From Vespula vulgaris (lineage: Eukaryota; Arthropoda; Insecta; Hymenoptera; Vespidae): 64,000 nt of DNA. Where the stretch lies: positions 4,899,001 to 4,963,000 of the forward strand of contig NC_066596.1 in assembly GCF_905475345.1 (NCBI RefSeq), read 5' to 3'. The notes beneath the pieces are model-generated. The model saw nothing but the letters and a program-made list of their open reading frames with translations, searched no databases and had not been told where the DNA came from. Numbering within the stretch: the stretch's first letter is position 1; every line of letters begins with the position of its first letter. The translations under genes and the position numbers were made by a program. Shown in pieces: positions 1 to 13,059 of the stretch.

Positions 1-113
1 TGAAACTGCAAAAGGGCAGGAGGAATACGTTTCTTAGGAGAGGTGTGAAAAGTAAAAACGATGTACAAGGACGCGAAAAGAAGTCATTTTACAAGCTTCC
101 TCTTTTCCCCTTT

Positions 114-165
114 CGTTCTTTCGTTCTTTCTTTCCTTCTTTCTTTCTTTCTTTCATTCTTTCTAT
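114..165. repeat. TTCT/TTTC microsatellite
   Basis: Imperfect tetranucleotide pyrimidine tract. It makes the overlapping plus-strand reading frame rich in Phe, Leu and Ser and poor in stops. Confidence 0.85.
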
Positions 166-1308
166 CTCCTCTCTCGAGTCGCGAGCGTGAGATAAGACAT
201 CTGTCGACTTTTATGCACTCGCTATGCCCGACGGGGCTCGTAAAATTATATTGCGAACACGTTCTCGAGAAGGAGAAAGAGAAAGAGAAAGAAAAAGTTT
301 AAGTTCATATTTCGATAGAAGTTGTCGTCTGAAGGAGACCTATGCGCATGAATGAAAGTAAAAAAAAGAATAAAGGACGATTCTTCTCACACTTGTCCGA
401 ATACTTAACGCAGAAACTTGAAAAGAGTTAAGAAAATCTAAGATACTTTAAACATTTCTGTTGTAGGATAATAAACTATCTTCTCAGATTTGTACAGATG
501 GTATATAGGAACAAGTGTCATAAAAATGCTCCGATAAATTAATAGTATCACAAACATAAATTTTTCGACGATAGGAAATATATCCAACTGTGTCGATGTA
601 TTGGAAAAAATAGAGGAAAATATTTGACTGTTTGTGTATATAACGCTCGATGTAATAAATTCGCTTTATGCGCTTCTTCGATAGGTAAAAAGGGTCACGA
701 GCTTAAGTTACAGCCACTCAACTTCGCATCGACATGAACGAGTAATGCACTACGAATACCTAGCTCACAAAATTTCTCAACGACGAGCGTTTTTAAAATC
801 GTATATTTATCCTACAATAGTCGTTCGAGTAGTTCTCATAGTTGCGATCAAGTCAACCATAATACGATCTTTCATTGAATGGCGTGTTTAAGATTTTGTT
901 GGTGGAAATTTAAAAGGATTAGAATGGAATTTTTGAAATGTTTTTTTTTTTTTAAGAAGAATCTTTGAACACAAAATAAAATAAACGTAATAAAAAGAAC
1001 GAATAAACGAAAGAAAAAGCATATAATGGTATAGGTGTCAAGGTGATTTCTAGAAGGAAAAAAAAAGAAATTTATAAAAAAAAGAAAGATAAAAAAATGG
1101 AAAAAAGAAAAACTGATGGTACAAGCAAGTAGGTTCGATCGCCATTATCCCGTCACGCGAAGAAACTGCTTTCCCTCTTTCAAGGCACATATACACAAAC
1201 ATACGCAGAGACGCACGCACATTATCCTCCATATCTTCTTCGTAGCCGCAGAGAATGCCATGGTGGAAATCCGATAATTACGAAGGGTGGCAAAATGGGA
1301 GGGACGAA

Positions 1309-1333
1309 GGTGCGTGCGTGCGTGCGTATGTGT
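1309..1333. repeat. Alternating purine-pyrimidine GTGC/GTGT tract
   Basis: About 24 bases of strictly alternating purine and pyrimidine built from GTGC units running into GTATGTGT. This composition can adopt left-handed Z-DNA. It lies in Ddr intron 3. Confidence 0.8.
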
Positions 1334-4300
1334 TTTGATGCTGTGTATTTATGTGTGCTTACGCTCACGCATTCACTCGTGCACGATGAGAGACGAACGC
1401 ATGCGAGAAACGGTAACACGCGAGCCACGAGCATCGGACCGTCGTCCTCATCCATATCGCCTTGGCTTGCTTCTACGTAAATCACCACACGCGTATCTCC
1501 AACATGGGGGAGGAAATATGGAATGAGAATCGAATAAGGCTTAGCTGAACGTAAAAAGGAAAGCGGAAGGAAGTAGTAGGGCGATATCGCAACAAATTAG
1601 ATTGTTTTAAAATAAAGGAAGGGATTTCTCTTCGTAAAACTTTTTTCTAAAATCTTTGAAATAATTGATTTAAAAATAAAAAAATTCAATTTAAAAATAA
1701 TTGATTTTAAGGAAATGATTATGAAATATGTTCAACCGAATCAAAATGTATATCTAGGTATGTAAAAAAACGAATTTAGCGATTCTCGTTAGGTGTTCGA
1801 ATCAATCGCCTTGTTATCATTGTTAACGACGTAATTGGACTCAATCGCTTGACGATTTATCGTATAACAAGTTAGTCGATATTTCTACATAGACACAAGT
1901 ATTATACATACATATAAAGAATTTCTTCAACGTTGAGCGTGAGTAGAGCTCGTTTCAAGATGCGACACAAGCGTGGGACGATTCTATCTGACAACAAAGA
2001 TCAACATGACCGATCGTACCGCGTGTTTAACAACCATTTCGAAAGTATCGTACCATGAAAAAGATTATCTCTCGCGTTCGTCGAAAATTAGGTACAACGT
2101 AGGAACGTGCTCGTCACGCATTAACGCACACATGGGTATACGAATGTCAATTCAGAACTAACAATTATTACAACTACTGATGCATTTTCACGACATTTCT
2201 CTCGCTAATTACATTTAACACGAAAATGTTTATTCTATGGGTATACATTTTCTCTAAACTATTGAAAATTCTCTTAAGCTTTATTTTATTATTATTGTTG
2301 TTGTTATTATTATTATTATCTGAATTCTTGCCTAGTAATAATGTCTTAACGAATGAACGTGCGCATGCCAAGCATCGTAAATTAACACGAGGAAGAGAGA
2401 AGGAAAAAAAAAGAAAAGACGCGGAATAATTCGGGATCTCAGTAAAATAGCGCTCGTTAAAAAGTATCGCGCTCTGCAGTGAAACAGAAAGTAGAACGAT
2501 TTCGAAATTCTTCTTTTTTAGAAACGTCATTCTAAAGCTTCTTGTTTGGGCTTTCAAAGGACGTTAACAAAGATACTGGGAGTTTGCCAAATTTTCATTT
2601 CTTCTTTTTATTTATTTATTTTTGTTCATTATTACAATGATATTATTTTCTTTTTCAGCTTCGTAGGACTCTTCAAACCATACACTATTTATGAAAGCCT
2701 TTTATTTCATCCCTTACGATTTTTTAAACCTTTCCAACTAAACTGAAAATTCCGCTCTACTTTGAGAGTCGCTTACTTTACCGAATGAATCTCTGCTCGC
2801 AGAAAAATATTCCTCACTTTTCTCATACCGTACATTTCCATGTAGTTTTATTTAAATGTAGTTTTTGTGATTAAGAAGTTCCTCGTGGAAGTAATCATTT
2901 AAATAATACTCTGACCATTTTGTTGTCCGTAAAAATAGTAACGAAAGACCGACAGAATAAAATATTGCGAATGAAGAGAAATGCCAATAGACAATTTCAA
3001 TCGTATAATAAAATAAATAAAATTGCTTATTACTCTGTACGAACATATCGATGAAAAGAGAAATAAAACAAAAGGAAAGAAAAAAAATAATGTAAAAAGA
3101 AGTATATCAGCCTTGAACGTTTTGCCATTAGTCCGATAACTCACAATTTTCCGCGTTAAATGGTACACGTTCGGAGAAGACATGGAATGAGGTAAACTCT
3201 GGGTCCATCCATCCGGCAAACGTTTCCATCGAGTTCTCCCCTTCCACCTGCCTGCACGAGGAGGAGCCAACGAGCGTGTAAAACGCGTAGGACGATCTTT
3301 CCGCTCGGCTTCACAGCGCAATATTTGTTATCGGAGTTCCGTCATGAAAGCTCTTCGTCTAGGAACGCGGCGTACGTGCAAATATCCCAGGCGGACCGGA
3401 AGCTCGATATCAAAAAAGAAAATAGCGAAAGAAAAAAGAAGAAGAAAAAATAACGATGAGATCGACCAGAGAAAGAGAGAATAAAAAAGGCCAGAAAACT
3501 TGGAAAAGCGTCGTTTTCTACGCTTTGCCCTGACGTTAACCAGAAACTGCATCGTGCAACTGCAACGACTGTGAGGCTGCAGTTACGGTAAATTTACGTC
3601 GCGAGAGATTCCGGGAAAAGCTATTTAATCTCGGGCTCGTCGATGGAGAGCTACGAAGAGAGCCGTACGGCGACTGTCTGTTCGTGTGTATATGCGTGTG
3701 CTTGTACATATAAGCAGCTAATGAGAGCCCAGGTCGCTCTGTTTGACGCGACTATTTATTATTAAGGCGACTCGTGTTTAGGGTGGGGGGTTGAAAGGCG
3801 ACCGACTCACGAGCCTTAATTACTTCTGTCGGTCTTTTGAAGCTCTCGCTAGACCCCTTCTTTCGTTGATGATCATGATGATTATTATTACTTTTATAAT
3901 TATTACTATTACATTTTTTTTTCTCTTCACTCTTTGTTTTTCAAAAGAAAAGAAAAGGATGGAAGACGTGCAATTTGGGATACCAACGATCAAAGGAGAA
4001 ACGCTTGCCCGTAACTTAAGTTCACCACCTATAAGAGAGAACAAAGAGAAAACAAATGAACAAGATTGACAAAAGAAATAGAAAAGATATGAAGAAGGAA
4101 GAATCTCCATCCCTTTTTTTCCTCCTTTAATTAGAGCTTTTTAATTAAAACATTTCACGTATTAGTAAATTCTCACTGAATCGACCACAGATAAGAATAA
4201 AGAAATCAAATCGTTTTCGTAGATGGACTTTGATTTGCTTCACCGAGTATTGTTTTTTCTTTATTCGAGAAGGATATACAATGATTTTCTTTTAGTTGGT

Positions 4301-4462
4301 AGGTATCTTTTAATATTTATTTTTATCGGAAGACTAAAGATGTGTCCGTGAAACATCGATATGTGAGCTCAAGATCGTAAGACGATCAATAATCAGAAAG
4401 CAGTGAATAATCATGAATCCAATCGCTCGTTCGAATCGTCCTTGGAAAGATGGGAAACGCAG

Positions 4463-4490
4463 ACAGAGAGAGAGAGAGATGGGGGGGGGG
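4463..4490. repeat. GA microsatellite abutting a run of ten G
   Basis: A GA dinucleotide tract of about 17 bases is followed by GAT and a homopolymer of ten G at 4,481-4,490. A G run this long is unusual in such AT-rich DNA. Confidence 0.9.
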
Positions 4491-4548
4491 AGAGGTAAAG
4501 AGAGAGGTAGAGAGATAGAGATAAAGCCCTTGGCACATTAGCGCCAAC

Positions 4549-4620
4549 GCAATTGGTTCATCAATATTAATAAGAGATCCTAACTGGACAGAGGACGGGC
4601 ATTGATTGGTCAGCCAATTT
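4549..4620. promoter_or_regulatory. Intronic cluster of CCAAT-type boxes
   Basis: An inverted pair, ATTGG at 4,605-4,609 and CCAAT at 4,614-4,618 with a four-base TCAG spacer, lies about 50 bases from a further ATTGG at 4,552-4,556. These match the NF-Y/CCAAT core. The segment is single-copy and compositionally unlike the GA-rich DNA on both sides. Regulatory function is inference from motif content only. Confidence 0.25.
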
Positions 4621-5939
4621 GCCTAACGGCTAAACTTTTTCGGATCTTCGCGAACCTCTACATCTTTTCTTCTTTTTGTATTTTGAGACATGAAAGAAAG
4701 AGAAAGAGAAAGAGAAAGAAAAAGATATGAGGGTAGAGACAGAGATGAGAGAACGATCGTTGCTTATTAATAATGGATGTGTAACGCGTGAAATGGTGCC
4801 TAAGGGGAGTTACCAATGAGTTGAAACCTTAAAGTGTCCTAATGGTAAGAGTAATTTTATCTTCGTGAATATTTTACGTTCTACGTGAATGATTAAAAAC
4901 TTGATTAGTAAGTAAATCTCCTGTTTAGCCTAGAATTAGAATATACTATTCACCGAAGGGATTGGAATTATAACGCTCTGAGAACAAATTTATATCGATA
5001 CAGGTCCTGGTACTACGGTAAATAACAGAACCGATTGAATCTAGTTGGATTTTCAATGTCTCTGGGAATGAAAAATATGTGATAAAGATTGAATAGTTTC
5101 AATGTTTGCATACGATTTAATCGAAAAATTTTTTATAACCGTGTTAGACAAAGGTTCGAATATTCGTGATAAAAGAGTGAGTTGACGATTGCCAATGACG
5201 AATATTTTTTTGATCGCAGCTGCAACGATTCCAATGAAATACTGTGTTTTTCGATGGAATTGATTAAACATGAGAAAACTCAGGAAAACTTAAAATAAGA
5301 TGAGCTTTAGAAAAATCGATTTAGATGGATGAGAGGTTAACGTTCCAACGAACGTAATGGCTCGTTCTTCGATCGGGGACTCAGCCCGAAAGCTCATTCT
5401 AAAGCTTCGAGATAGCTTTGGCTAACCGTTGAACGGATTCGACGATCTCTAAGGTACGTCTGGGTTCAGGCTACCGACAAAGTGGCAGCTTCCAACGGTA
5501 CGAAATTAGCTTACGGTTTCGCGATAAGCCGTTTACATTAATCCCTCCACTCGGTCTTCGATTCCTTCATCGGCCAGTAAGCTACAGAACGAAGCTGATG
5601 CTTTGAGCTTGCACCATGCGAATTGCGTCTGCTTTTCAAAGAGGCTACTCTACTTTCTCGAGAGCGTATAATCAGACGTTCTAATGAGTGCTCTCTATCA
5701 GGTTACCAGTTACCAATCGACGAAGATGTTGCTCTCTAAAGTGCTTTATTGATATCTTCAGCTATTTCAAGCGTATGACGAAATGTGCAGTCTCTCGGAA
5801 CTGTTTTATGCATGACAGATCCTTCATTTGCTTCAAATAGATTCATCCGTGTGTTATGTGTTCTTATCTGTACTAACTTGAATCGTCTATAAATCAACGA
5901 TAAAGAGATTTTGTATATACCATGATAACAAAGACTTAC

Positions 5940-6171
5940 CTCTTGTCCTTTGATGTCCCTGTAACGAACCCATTTGCCCAATCGTGGTCGCCAGTATTCC
6001 AGAAGATAAGCCTCTGAGTACTCGACACCTTGTCCGTTTCCAAAACGACCTTGAGTAGCGGTGGCAGTGATAAGGTGGACAGTGTGAAGATCAATTTCCA
6101 ACCACTCTTTCGCCTCCTTTGTTATCTGATTCTTCGGACACCAAGCACCACCGAGGCTCTCCGTTTTCAAC
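5940..6171 (-). CDS. Ddr: Discoidin domain receptor, coding exon 3 (discoidin domain core)
   Basis: This 232-nt exon encodes residues 75 (last base) to 152 of a collagen-binding receptor tyrosine kinase; the discoidin (F5/8 type C) domain binds collagen outside the cell. The translation starts LKTESLGGAWCP and contains the family motifs GAWCP (Cys86), EWLEIDLHTVHLI, TQGRFGNGQG and YLLEYW. The acceptor is TTTTAG at 6,177-6,172 and the donor GAG/GTAAGT begins at 5,939. The exon completes a split Arg codon from exon 2 and ends in phase 0 after GQE. Arg117 (in TQGR) and Glu125 have the same spacing as the collagen-contacting Arg105 and Glu113 of human DDR2. The frame stays open past the donor for a short way, but that part (from VSLCYHG onward) no longer resembles the family and is intronic. 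The remaining domain, transmembrane helix and kinase are outside the window. Confidence 0.95.
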
Positions 6172-7799
6172 CTAAAATCAATAGATCTAGTCAGTTGTGG
6201 TTACACGTTAACGATCAATGAAATTTTCTTTCTTAGTAAGCTAAAGTCAATCGTTTAAGTTCTGTCTATTTCATTGGACTTACGGAAGGGATAGAAAACA
6301 AAATAAGAAACGATATAAGTTAAGTGCTTGTTAGTGACCGACGTTTCGAACGGAAACAACGATAATTAGGCTTTACGGATTCTCTCGAAGGATTTTCGAA
6401 TGGTAGACCCTAGTTATCGAGATTTCTAAGTGGAAGACACTAAAACTGAACTTCTTCGAGTCTCTTTTCATGTCCATCGAAATACTCGAGATTACTTGTT
6501 CCTCGTACTATTGACGAAACTGTTTTCGAACCTATATCGAGTAAAGATTCGTAGGAGAAAAAATTAGAGGAAAAGGAAAGGAGAGAGATAAATAGAGAGA
6601 AAGAGAGAAAGAGGTGTAGGTGTCGGAGTGTGTCGTTGCCGGCACAGTTATAATCTTTTGGAATGGGAAGGATAGGAGAAAGCAAAGCTAAGGAGAGAAG
6701 GTTGGCAGGGCTGAGGCATGAATAAAACATGAAGCGTGAAGCGCCTTCCCTAATTGCGTGGACCGTTTAAACGCTCGACTAAGAACGAGGGATTCCCCAT
6801 TCGATGCAACACGTACACGAAAATCGTGCGAATTTGCCTGTATATCCGAAGGTATATACCTGTAGAAGAAGCAGGCCGCATTAATGAGCATCATTGGTGC
6901 TGGAAGGATCATGAACAAGGAAGGAAGCAAGGGATCAAACCACGTCCGTGATCAGGATACGAAAAACCCAAACGAGACTCTTTCTGTTTTCAGATTTCAT
7001 TACCAACGTTGGATTTAAATTCTCTTCCATAATTCGATTAAACGATTTTCAAAGATACAAAATATCTTTTACATTTTTAATCATATCCCATAGACTTCTT
7101 CGCATTTTAAATAAATTCAGCTAAATCCGGTTATCTCTCGAAGAAAATTATTTTTTCTCCGACGTGTTACTAGTTTGGATTATTTGCCCCTCAAATGTAG
7201 AAAGCCAATAATTGTATTATGTCCGATGACAGTATTGTTCACTGTTCATTAAAATGATTTTCCCAAGTGATCCATTCAATCGATAAAGCATGCAGTCATT
7301 TTACGGATACAGAGAATCGATTCGTCTTTTATATTCAACAGTAGCAATTAGCATTTCTACTTATCTCTTGCGATGTCATACTGTCGACTCAATCGCGATT
7401 ACTTATTTCTGTCCACGTAGCAATTCGGTTAATTCCAAAGAGATTGGTAAAATCGTTGGCTTGTGCAGAAGTTGGGTTGGAGGCAACGGTGAAGTAAGTT
7501 CGATAATGGACGATCCAGCCACGAGAGTTGAACGTTTAAAACGTCGTGTTCCGATAATTCAAATTTTTTATTGACTTCGTGGATTTATTGTCGGTATCGA
7601 AGAGAAGTCTTTCTAGCTGTCAATTTCTATACGAGTCGTTGGTTTGCATAATGCAAGGTACGCGTTAGAGAGATAGCTGGGTAACGTCAGATGTGTTGCC
7701 ATTTTCCCCTTTCCAAATCCAGAATTATCTGCGAATGGAAAATTAGCTCGAGAGAATCTCTCTCTCTCTCTCTCAGTCTGTGTTTCGCTCAATTTAATG

Positions 7800-7855
7800 C
7801 CATTCGTCCGTCCGTACGTACGTACGTCCGTTCGTTCGTTCATTCGTTCGACCTA
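7800..7855. repeat. CGTC/CGTA/CGTT tetranucleotide repeat
   Basis: Imperfect tandem CGTN tetranucleotides grading from CGTC through CGTA to CGTT and ATTCGTTCG, in Ddr intron 2. Confidence 0.85.
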
Positions 7856-9739
7856 CACGTCGGTTCGTTCATCCGACACGGGGGAATGAATTTTCGAATG
7901 ACACGGAGGAGACTGTCCCACGTAAAAAGCGATACCTCTGATCGTCCTTTTTGGCTCTAGAGGGACCACACACCTCGATATCTTCCCTTCTTCTTATTGT
8001 TCTTCTTCTTCCTTTTCGTTTGCGTCTTCTTCTCACGGATCTGAGAAAACTCGTTATAAATAGAATTGCACTTGTCTCAGCTAGCTAGCAGCCTGTCTGT
8101 TATTCGGGCTTCAGTTTTGATAATGTTAAGTCAAGTTCATCAATAAATAAATTGTACGTTATATAGGTACTTATACAAGAATTACTAATACCAACTTTTA
8201 CAATTTTTGTTTTTTAATTTTACCACTCTTGATTTACCACTATTATGATAATTTCGATGATAACAGGAAATACAGACTGTGCTTTTTTTATAAAAAAAAA
8301 AAAAGAAAGAAAGGAGATTTTTTTCTCGATGGTTGTCTGGGGAACGCAAAACCAGTCTGTCGAAGCTACTTGTTATCGATAAAGAGATGCTTCCAGGTCG
8401 CGCAGGTTGTAAATCTCGTGAAAGGAGATCCCGCCAGTTATAACGACGACCGGTCCAGAGGATAACAGAAAGAAAGAGAGAAAGAAAGAAAAGGATAAGA
8501 AGAAGAAGTCGTTATCGTTCTCGCCTCAGTTGAATGTATAGCTCGATTATTAATTCCTGGTGAACCTGATTATCTGTAGGAAAGATGTATACGACTAGTC
8601 TTAGGCGTCATTTAATACTCTGTAACGTTTAAACAATTTTCTCATTTTTCATCGATTTATCAAGATCAATCATATTTTTTCCATAATAAAGATAATCCAC
8701 AGGATGCACAAGTATTTAAATGATTGTTAGGTGATCCATTAAACGCTCTAACGTATTTAAAGTTATTTAACGTCTAACAGTTAATAAAAAATGTACGTAG
8801 AGCAATTTTCATATTTTATAGCTATTAAAATGTAAACAAAGCTACCAATGTGCTATTCACGAATCCTGTTTAGTTTCCTTCCAAAAGAAGTTTGAACGAA
8901 CGTTTCTCTTCAGCAATAAACGTTATCGCGTTATATCGCTGAAAGTGAGACTATACAACCTTTTTAAAGAGCCTTTCGCTCTCACCGTTCTTGTTTTTTG
9001 TCTCTTCTTAAAAAGCTGAAAAGAGACTCCTGATTGCACGTTGCGATCGAACTTTTACTGAAACGACAGTCGCCACTCCTACTTCCCTCTTCGGAGATGC
9101 AAAATCGAAAATGAGAATCACATTGGTATCATTTGAAGCGATTGCTAAGTGCATAATTGCTCTCAATTCCACTGGACTCGTACAAGTTCTTTACGGAATT
9201 GCTTGTTAAATCGAGTTGGAACTGGTATCCGCAAGTATTCATGGGTTTCTACTGAAATAAAGTCGTTATCCATAAATTGCTATCGTTTAACGTTATGTAT
9301 ATTTGTAGAAAACGATAAACGATATCTGGTCAGGTGTTGAAATAAGAAGCGAGTAAGAAATTTGCGCTCGTTTATGTGAACGACGTTGATAGTTCATTAT
9401 CAGAGAAGGAAAGAGAGAAATAAAAAGAGAAATTGATAACGTTGGGATTATTATGCCAGATCAAGTTAACAATTTCTTATCTACGAAATAATTAGTTCAT
9501 AATAAAGCAATAAAATTTATTGGTTCAATGACAATTACGCACGTTACTACATCCTCTCATATATTCAAGACTTTCCAAAAGTTTTCGTTTTGGAAGGAAG
9601 GACTCTCCTACTCTTTCTACTTCCCTACGTTGATTTTTCGCAAGGTCTACTATTTCTTTCGGTATCTTAGCGCGACACTCTTACCGGCGTCTTAATTGCA
9701 GCCATTCTAGAAATACTGTTGAGTAAGAAAAGCTTGAAG

Positions 9740-9806
9740 AAAGAGAAGGGTGAGAGTAAAAGAAAGAGAAATAGAGAGAGAGGGAGGGGGAGAGAGAGAG
9801 AGAGAA
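9740..9806. repeat. GA-rich microsatellite
   Basis: Polypurine tract of GA, GAAA and GGGA units on the plus strand, in Ddr intron 2. It explains the Ser/Leu-rich minus-strand reading frame over it. Confidence 0.9.
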
Positions 9807-12800
9807 GGGTGAGCAAAGAGACGCGAGAAAGCGCAGCTGGGGGACAACTTCTTGGTGGAGTAAAATGGTGAAATCAAAAACGCGTGACGAAAGTTATGAC
9901 GATCCGGCGAAAACTTGCCTCGGAGATTCCGAGGGAGTAAGAAAGAGAATACTTCGTTCGTCGTGAAATTACGTGTAACGGTATGATTATACTTCCCTGT
10001 CTTCTTCTTCTTAGCCAACTTCTGTTATGGAAAAGAAGATCGAGAGTTTTGGTATAATTAAATCCGTGCAGAAAAATAAAACGGACTGGCTCCTCTGATA
10101 TATCTAATAATAACCCAAGTTCAATTGAGTCTCGTTATTTTCCTTAACATTTCGTTAATACTTCTATTAACTCTTTTTCTTGGAAATTCTATTCATATAG
10201 AAGTTATCTCATTTCATAAAGACTACACGAAACTGTTTATTTCCACTAGTTAAGTCTATATCGAGTTCATTTGTCTCTTTAGAGTTTCAACAATTTAATT
10301 ATGCTGCCGCGTTATTGCATGAAATTTTTCAATTGTCACGACTATTATCGGTTTTTATTACGAAATATTTGCGTGTTTTTCATCGTTAAAATATTAACAT
10401 AATAATGAAACTTTTTATAATCATTGAGAAATTTAAGATATAATCATTTATATGAGCTGAAGTAATAACATAAGCTATAATTACGCTCTAGTAGACAATT
10501 TTAATCTTTCATTCGATAACTTTAAACCACCATTCAGAACACACCGGTCAAGGTAGAAAACAGCCACAAACGATCGATGCGAGGTTTAGTTGGACACGTT
10601 TTATCCTTCAAGAAGCACAGGTGTGCGATCTTTTTTGGCCCGAGGTCGTTGAGTATTAAATTAGATGGTGACGTGTGAGGAGAAGTTGGTTGAGAGTAGA
10701 TAGAGTATATACGTTCATGGAGGATGTCCATCGGAGTGGGGAGGACTCAAAGCTCATCAGGAGTTGGAGGTCCATTCAGCCGGTCATTGTCTACTGTAAT
10801 GGAATGTATTAATATCGGAGAGCCCGCGGGGGCCAACAGACCGACGCAATGCTCGCTTCGACTGCTCGTTGTTGCCTGTTCGTTTGTTCCTTCGCACAGC
10901 GTGCGTGCTGCAGTAGACCGGATGCTTCCCACGGGGCACGGTATATTCGTATAAACCGGCACTGCGGTACAACCGACGAGGAACAGCGGACACAGCGCGT
11001 TAATATCTAAACAGGCTTGTGTATGTGTGTGTGTGAGAAAGAGAGAGAGAGAGAGGAGAGAAAAGAGGGGGTTGGTACGGGGATGATACAGGGTGGTTGG
11101 AACGAGGATGAGAATACCGTACACGGTCGAATCTCTTATTCGTGACAATATTGCACACAACTGAAGCCTTCATTTTTTCATTCCCAAAAATGGTTTCATC
11201 CGTTAGTTTTTGGAAATTTTTTTTTCCATCAGAATGATTACAACAAAATTTTAGAAGTAACGAATGGCAAATATGGTTTCGCTTCTGTAGGTACGTTATT
11301 TTATTGACTGCTGTACGATAGTGAAAGGACTTTTCACAACTTCCTCGCACTCGCACGGATAACGATCAATGATCGATTATTTGCGTTGACTGCGTAACCG
11401 CCTCTTGAAAGTATCAGATAATTTGCGGCTCGAATAGGCGTGAACTTTCTCGCTTGTAATTTAAGCGGATCGCCATTTTTGCGGCTTGCCACCAAGCGAA
11501 ATATCGCGACTGAAAGCGACGAACTACCGTCGCTGAAGGCTCAAATCAAGGAGAAAGAAAAACGGGTCTCGGCCTTTTATAGAAAATAATTATACGTCAA
11601 TCGCCACCATATTCTTTTGTTCGTCGCATAAAACCGTCGGTCTACCGGGTGTTTCGATAACATACTTCTTTTCTATTCCATTGTATTCGTTTAATTCGTT
11701 AAGAAAAGTTCTTGCAATTATGCGAATTATTTTTTCTACTAATTTTGTTTTTGTTTATGGGTGGAATTTAAACATTTAAAGCATTTTGGCCACGCAAATG
11801 AACGACATTTTTTCGTAACATTCTTACGTGGAATTCGCACGAATTCTTTTCGTATGTTGCAGTCCGAAAAACCAGCAATATAACGAAACACGTTGTATAG
11901 AACCTGCCACACCGGATTTTACGTATTAAAGACACAACCGTACGCACGCTTTTAGTATTCATGCGAGCATGGAAGCGTTGCAATTAACCCTGTGATGCCC
12001 CCACTCCGGAAATCAGAAGCATTTCGAATAAATGTTAAGTTGTTAAGTCACTTTACATGTACTATTTGGATAATTAGAAATCGAGTATTGTAAACACAAT
12101 ATGATAATAATTGTTGTTGTAAAAAACAATCAATGATAGTATATACAAAATTTGAGAAGTTATTTTAATCGTGAATATTCGATTTCTACATATTTGAAAC
12201 ATGCGACATATGTATATGAATTATAAAAACTGCGAGGTAAGCGTCAAATTCTTAACGTTTACCTAGTTTTACACAAAGCGTTCTTCTTCGAAAAGCATTA
12301 ACGCGAGGAAGACGCATGATCACGATGAACCTTTTGCTCGACATGCTTCGATTAAGGAGAATAGTAGATGCCCTGTGCTAACGATTTCTGGTTCATGCAG
12401 CATCCGTGACTGGATGGCGAGCGACGTGTGCATTGGCGCAGACGCATTAACGATTCTTTGTAATTCCGATTCTTTCAACATCCTCTCGTCTGCCAACTAA
12501 ATCCATTAGCTCTGTTGGATTATGTATCGAGAGAGCGAGAGCCGATAAGTGAGACAAAAATTCGGTTTGACGCATAAGCCGTCTGTAGTCACGATCGAAT
12601 CGAGTTGTCAACTGAAAAAGAAATGAATGCACGGAATTTCTATTTCCTTCTTTTTTATTGATTCGTTTCGTTAATCCTTCGAGCGGGTGACTTTTTAAGA
12701 AAAAAAAAAAAGATATATTTCACTAAAATAATAGTTTGTTGCATTAAACGTACAAATAACAATAACGTTCGATCATTTACTTTAAATCTATTTGAATAAA

Positions 12801-12953
12801 AGAAAGAAAAATAACGTCATGTAAACGTTCAGTTTAAAAATCACTGCGTACATAGTACGAAACATCCATCTTGATCAAATTGATTCGACATGTGTCTGGG
12901 TTATATCTGTTTGAAAAATTTTTCAACTCTGTAAAAAAGATATGAAAGCTCAC

Positions 12954-13059
12954 CGTGCCAGATGCGGGCCAACATTTCCGGCATCGTAGGTGGAACTGAC
13001 TGTGATGTCCTTATCCGGTATTGCTCCGGATTCCATGCCCAGTGGTGCGATGCATTGTG
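12954..13059 (-). CDS. Ddr: Discoidin domain receptor, coding exon 2 (start of discoidin domain)
   Basis: A 106-nt exon encoding residues 40-75. It begins two bases into the Ser40 codon and reads QCIAPLGMESGAIPDKDI, the conserved opening of the DDR discoidin domain, where vertebrate DDRs have C-x-LGMxxxxIPDxxI. Cys42 is the first disulfide cysteine, and the spacing to Cys86 in exon 3 is 44 residues, close to the family value of about 43. The acceptor is TTTTAG/CACAAT and the donor GCACG/GTGAGC begins at 12,953. Phase in is 1 and phase out is 2, matching both neighbours. At the position of human DDR2 Trp52, a collagen-contact residue, this protein has Tyr64. Confidence 0.95.

Larger units (their letters stand above)
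1..5939 (-). other. Ddr: Ddr intron 3 (incomplete; runs off the left edge)
   Basis: This is intronic sequence following the donor at 5,939-5,934. I looked on the minus strand for the next discoidin exon, which should carry the conserved VCMRVELYGC-like end of the domain, and found none. The intron is therefore longer than 5.9 kb. It holds a TTCT-rich tract at 114-165, an alternating GT/GC tract at 1,309-1,333, and a GA tract ending in ten consecutive G at 4,463-4,490. A cluster of CCAAT-type boxes lies at 4,550-4,620, and 5,340-5,720 is a less AT-rich single-copy stretch. Short reading frames here, for example minus 2,899-3,321, have no recognisable domain and I treat them as chance. Confidence 0.8.
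6172..12953 (-). other. Ddr: Ddr intron 2 (6.8 kb)
   Basis: Bounded by the exon 2 donor G/GTGAGC and the exon 3 acceptor TTTTAG. Contents include a CGTC/CGTA/CGTT tetranucleotide tract at 7,800-7,855, GA-rich tracts at 9,740-9,806 and 11,030-11,070, and a CpG-rich single-copy island at 10,720-10,990. I found no nested gene. Reading frames at plus 7,290-7,574 and minus 10,747-11,160 lack domains and depend partly on low-complexity tracts. Confidence 0.85.

Noticed and set aside
9684..9707. Possible alternative Ddr start exon (MAAIKTP) between an AG and GTAAGAG on the minus strand
   Set aside because: It ends in phase 0, whereas the next Ddr exon needs phase 2, and it would remove the signal peptide and the first half of the discoidin domain.
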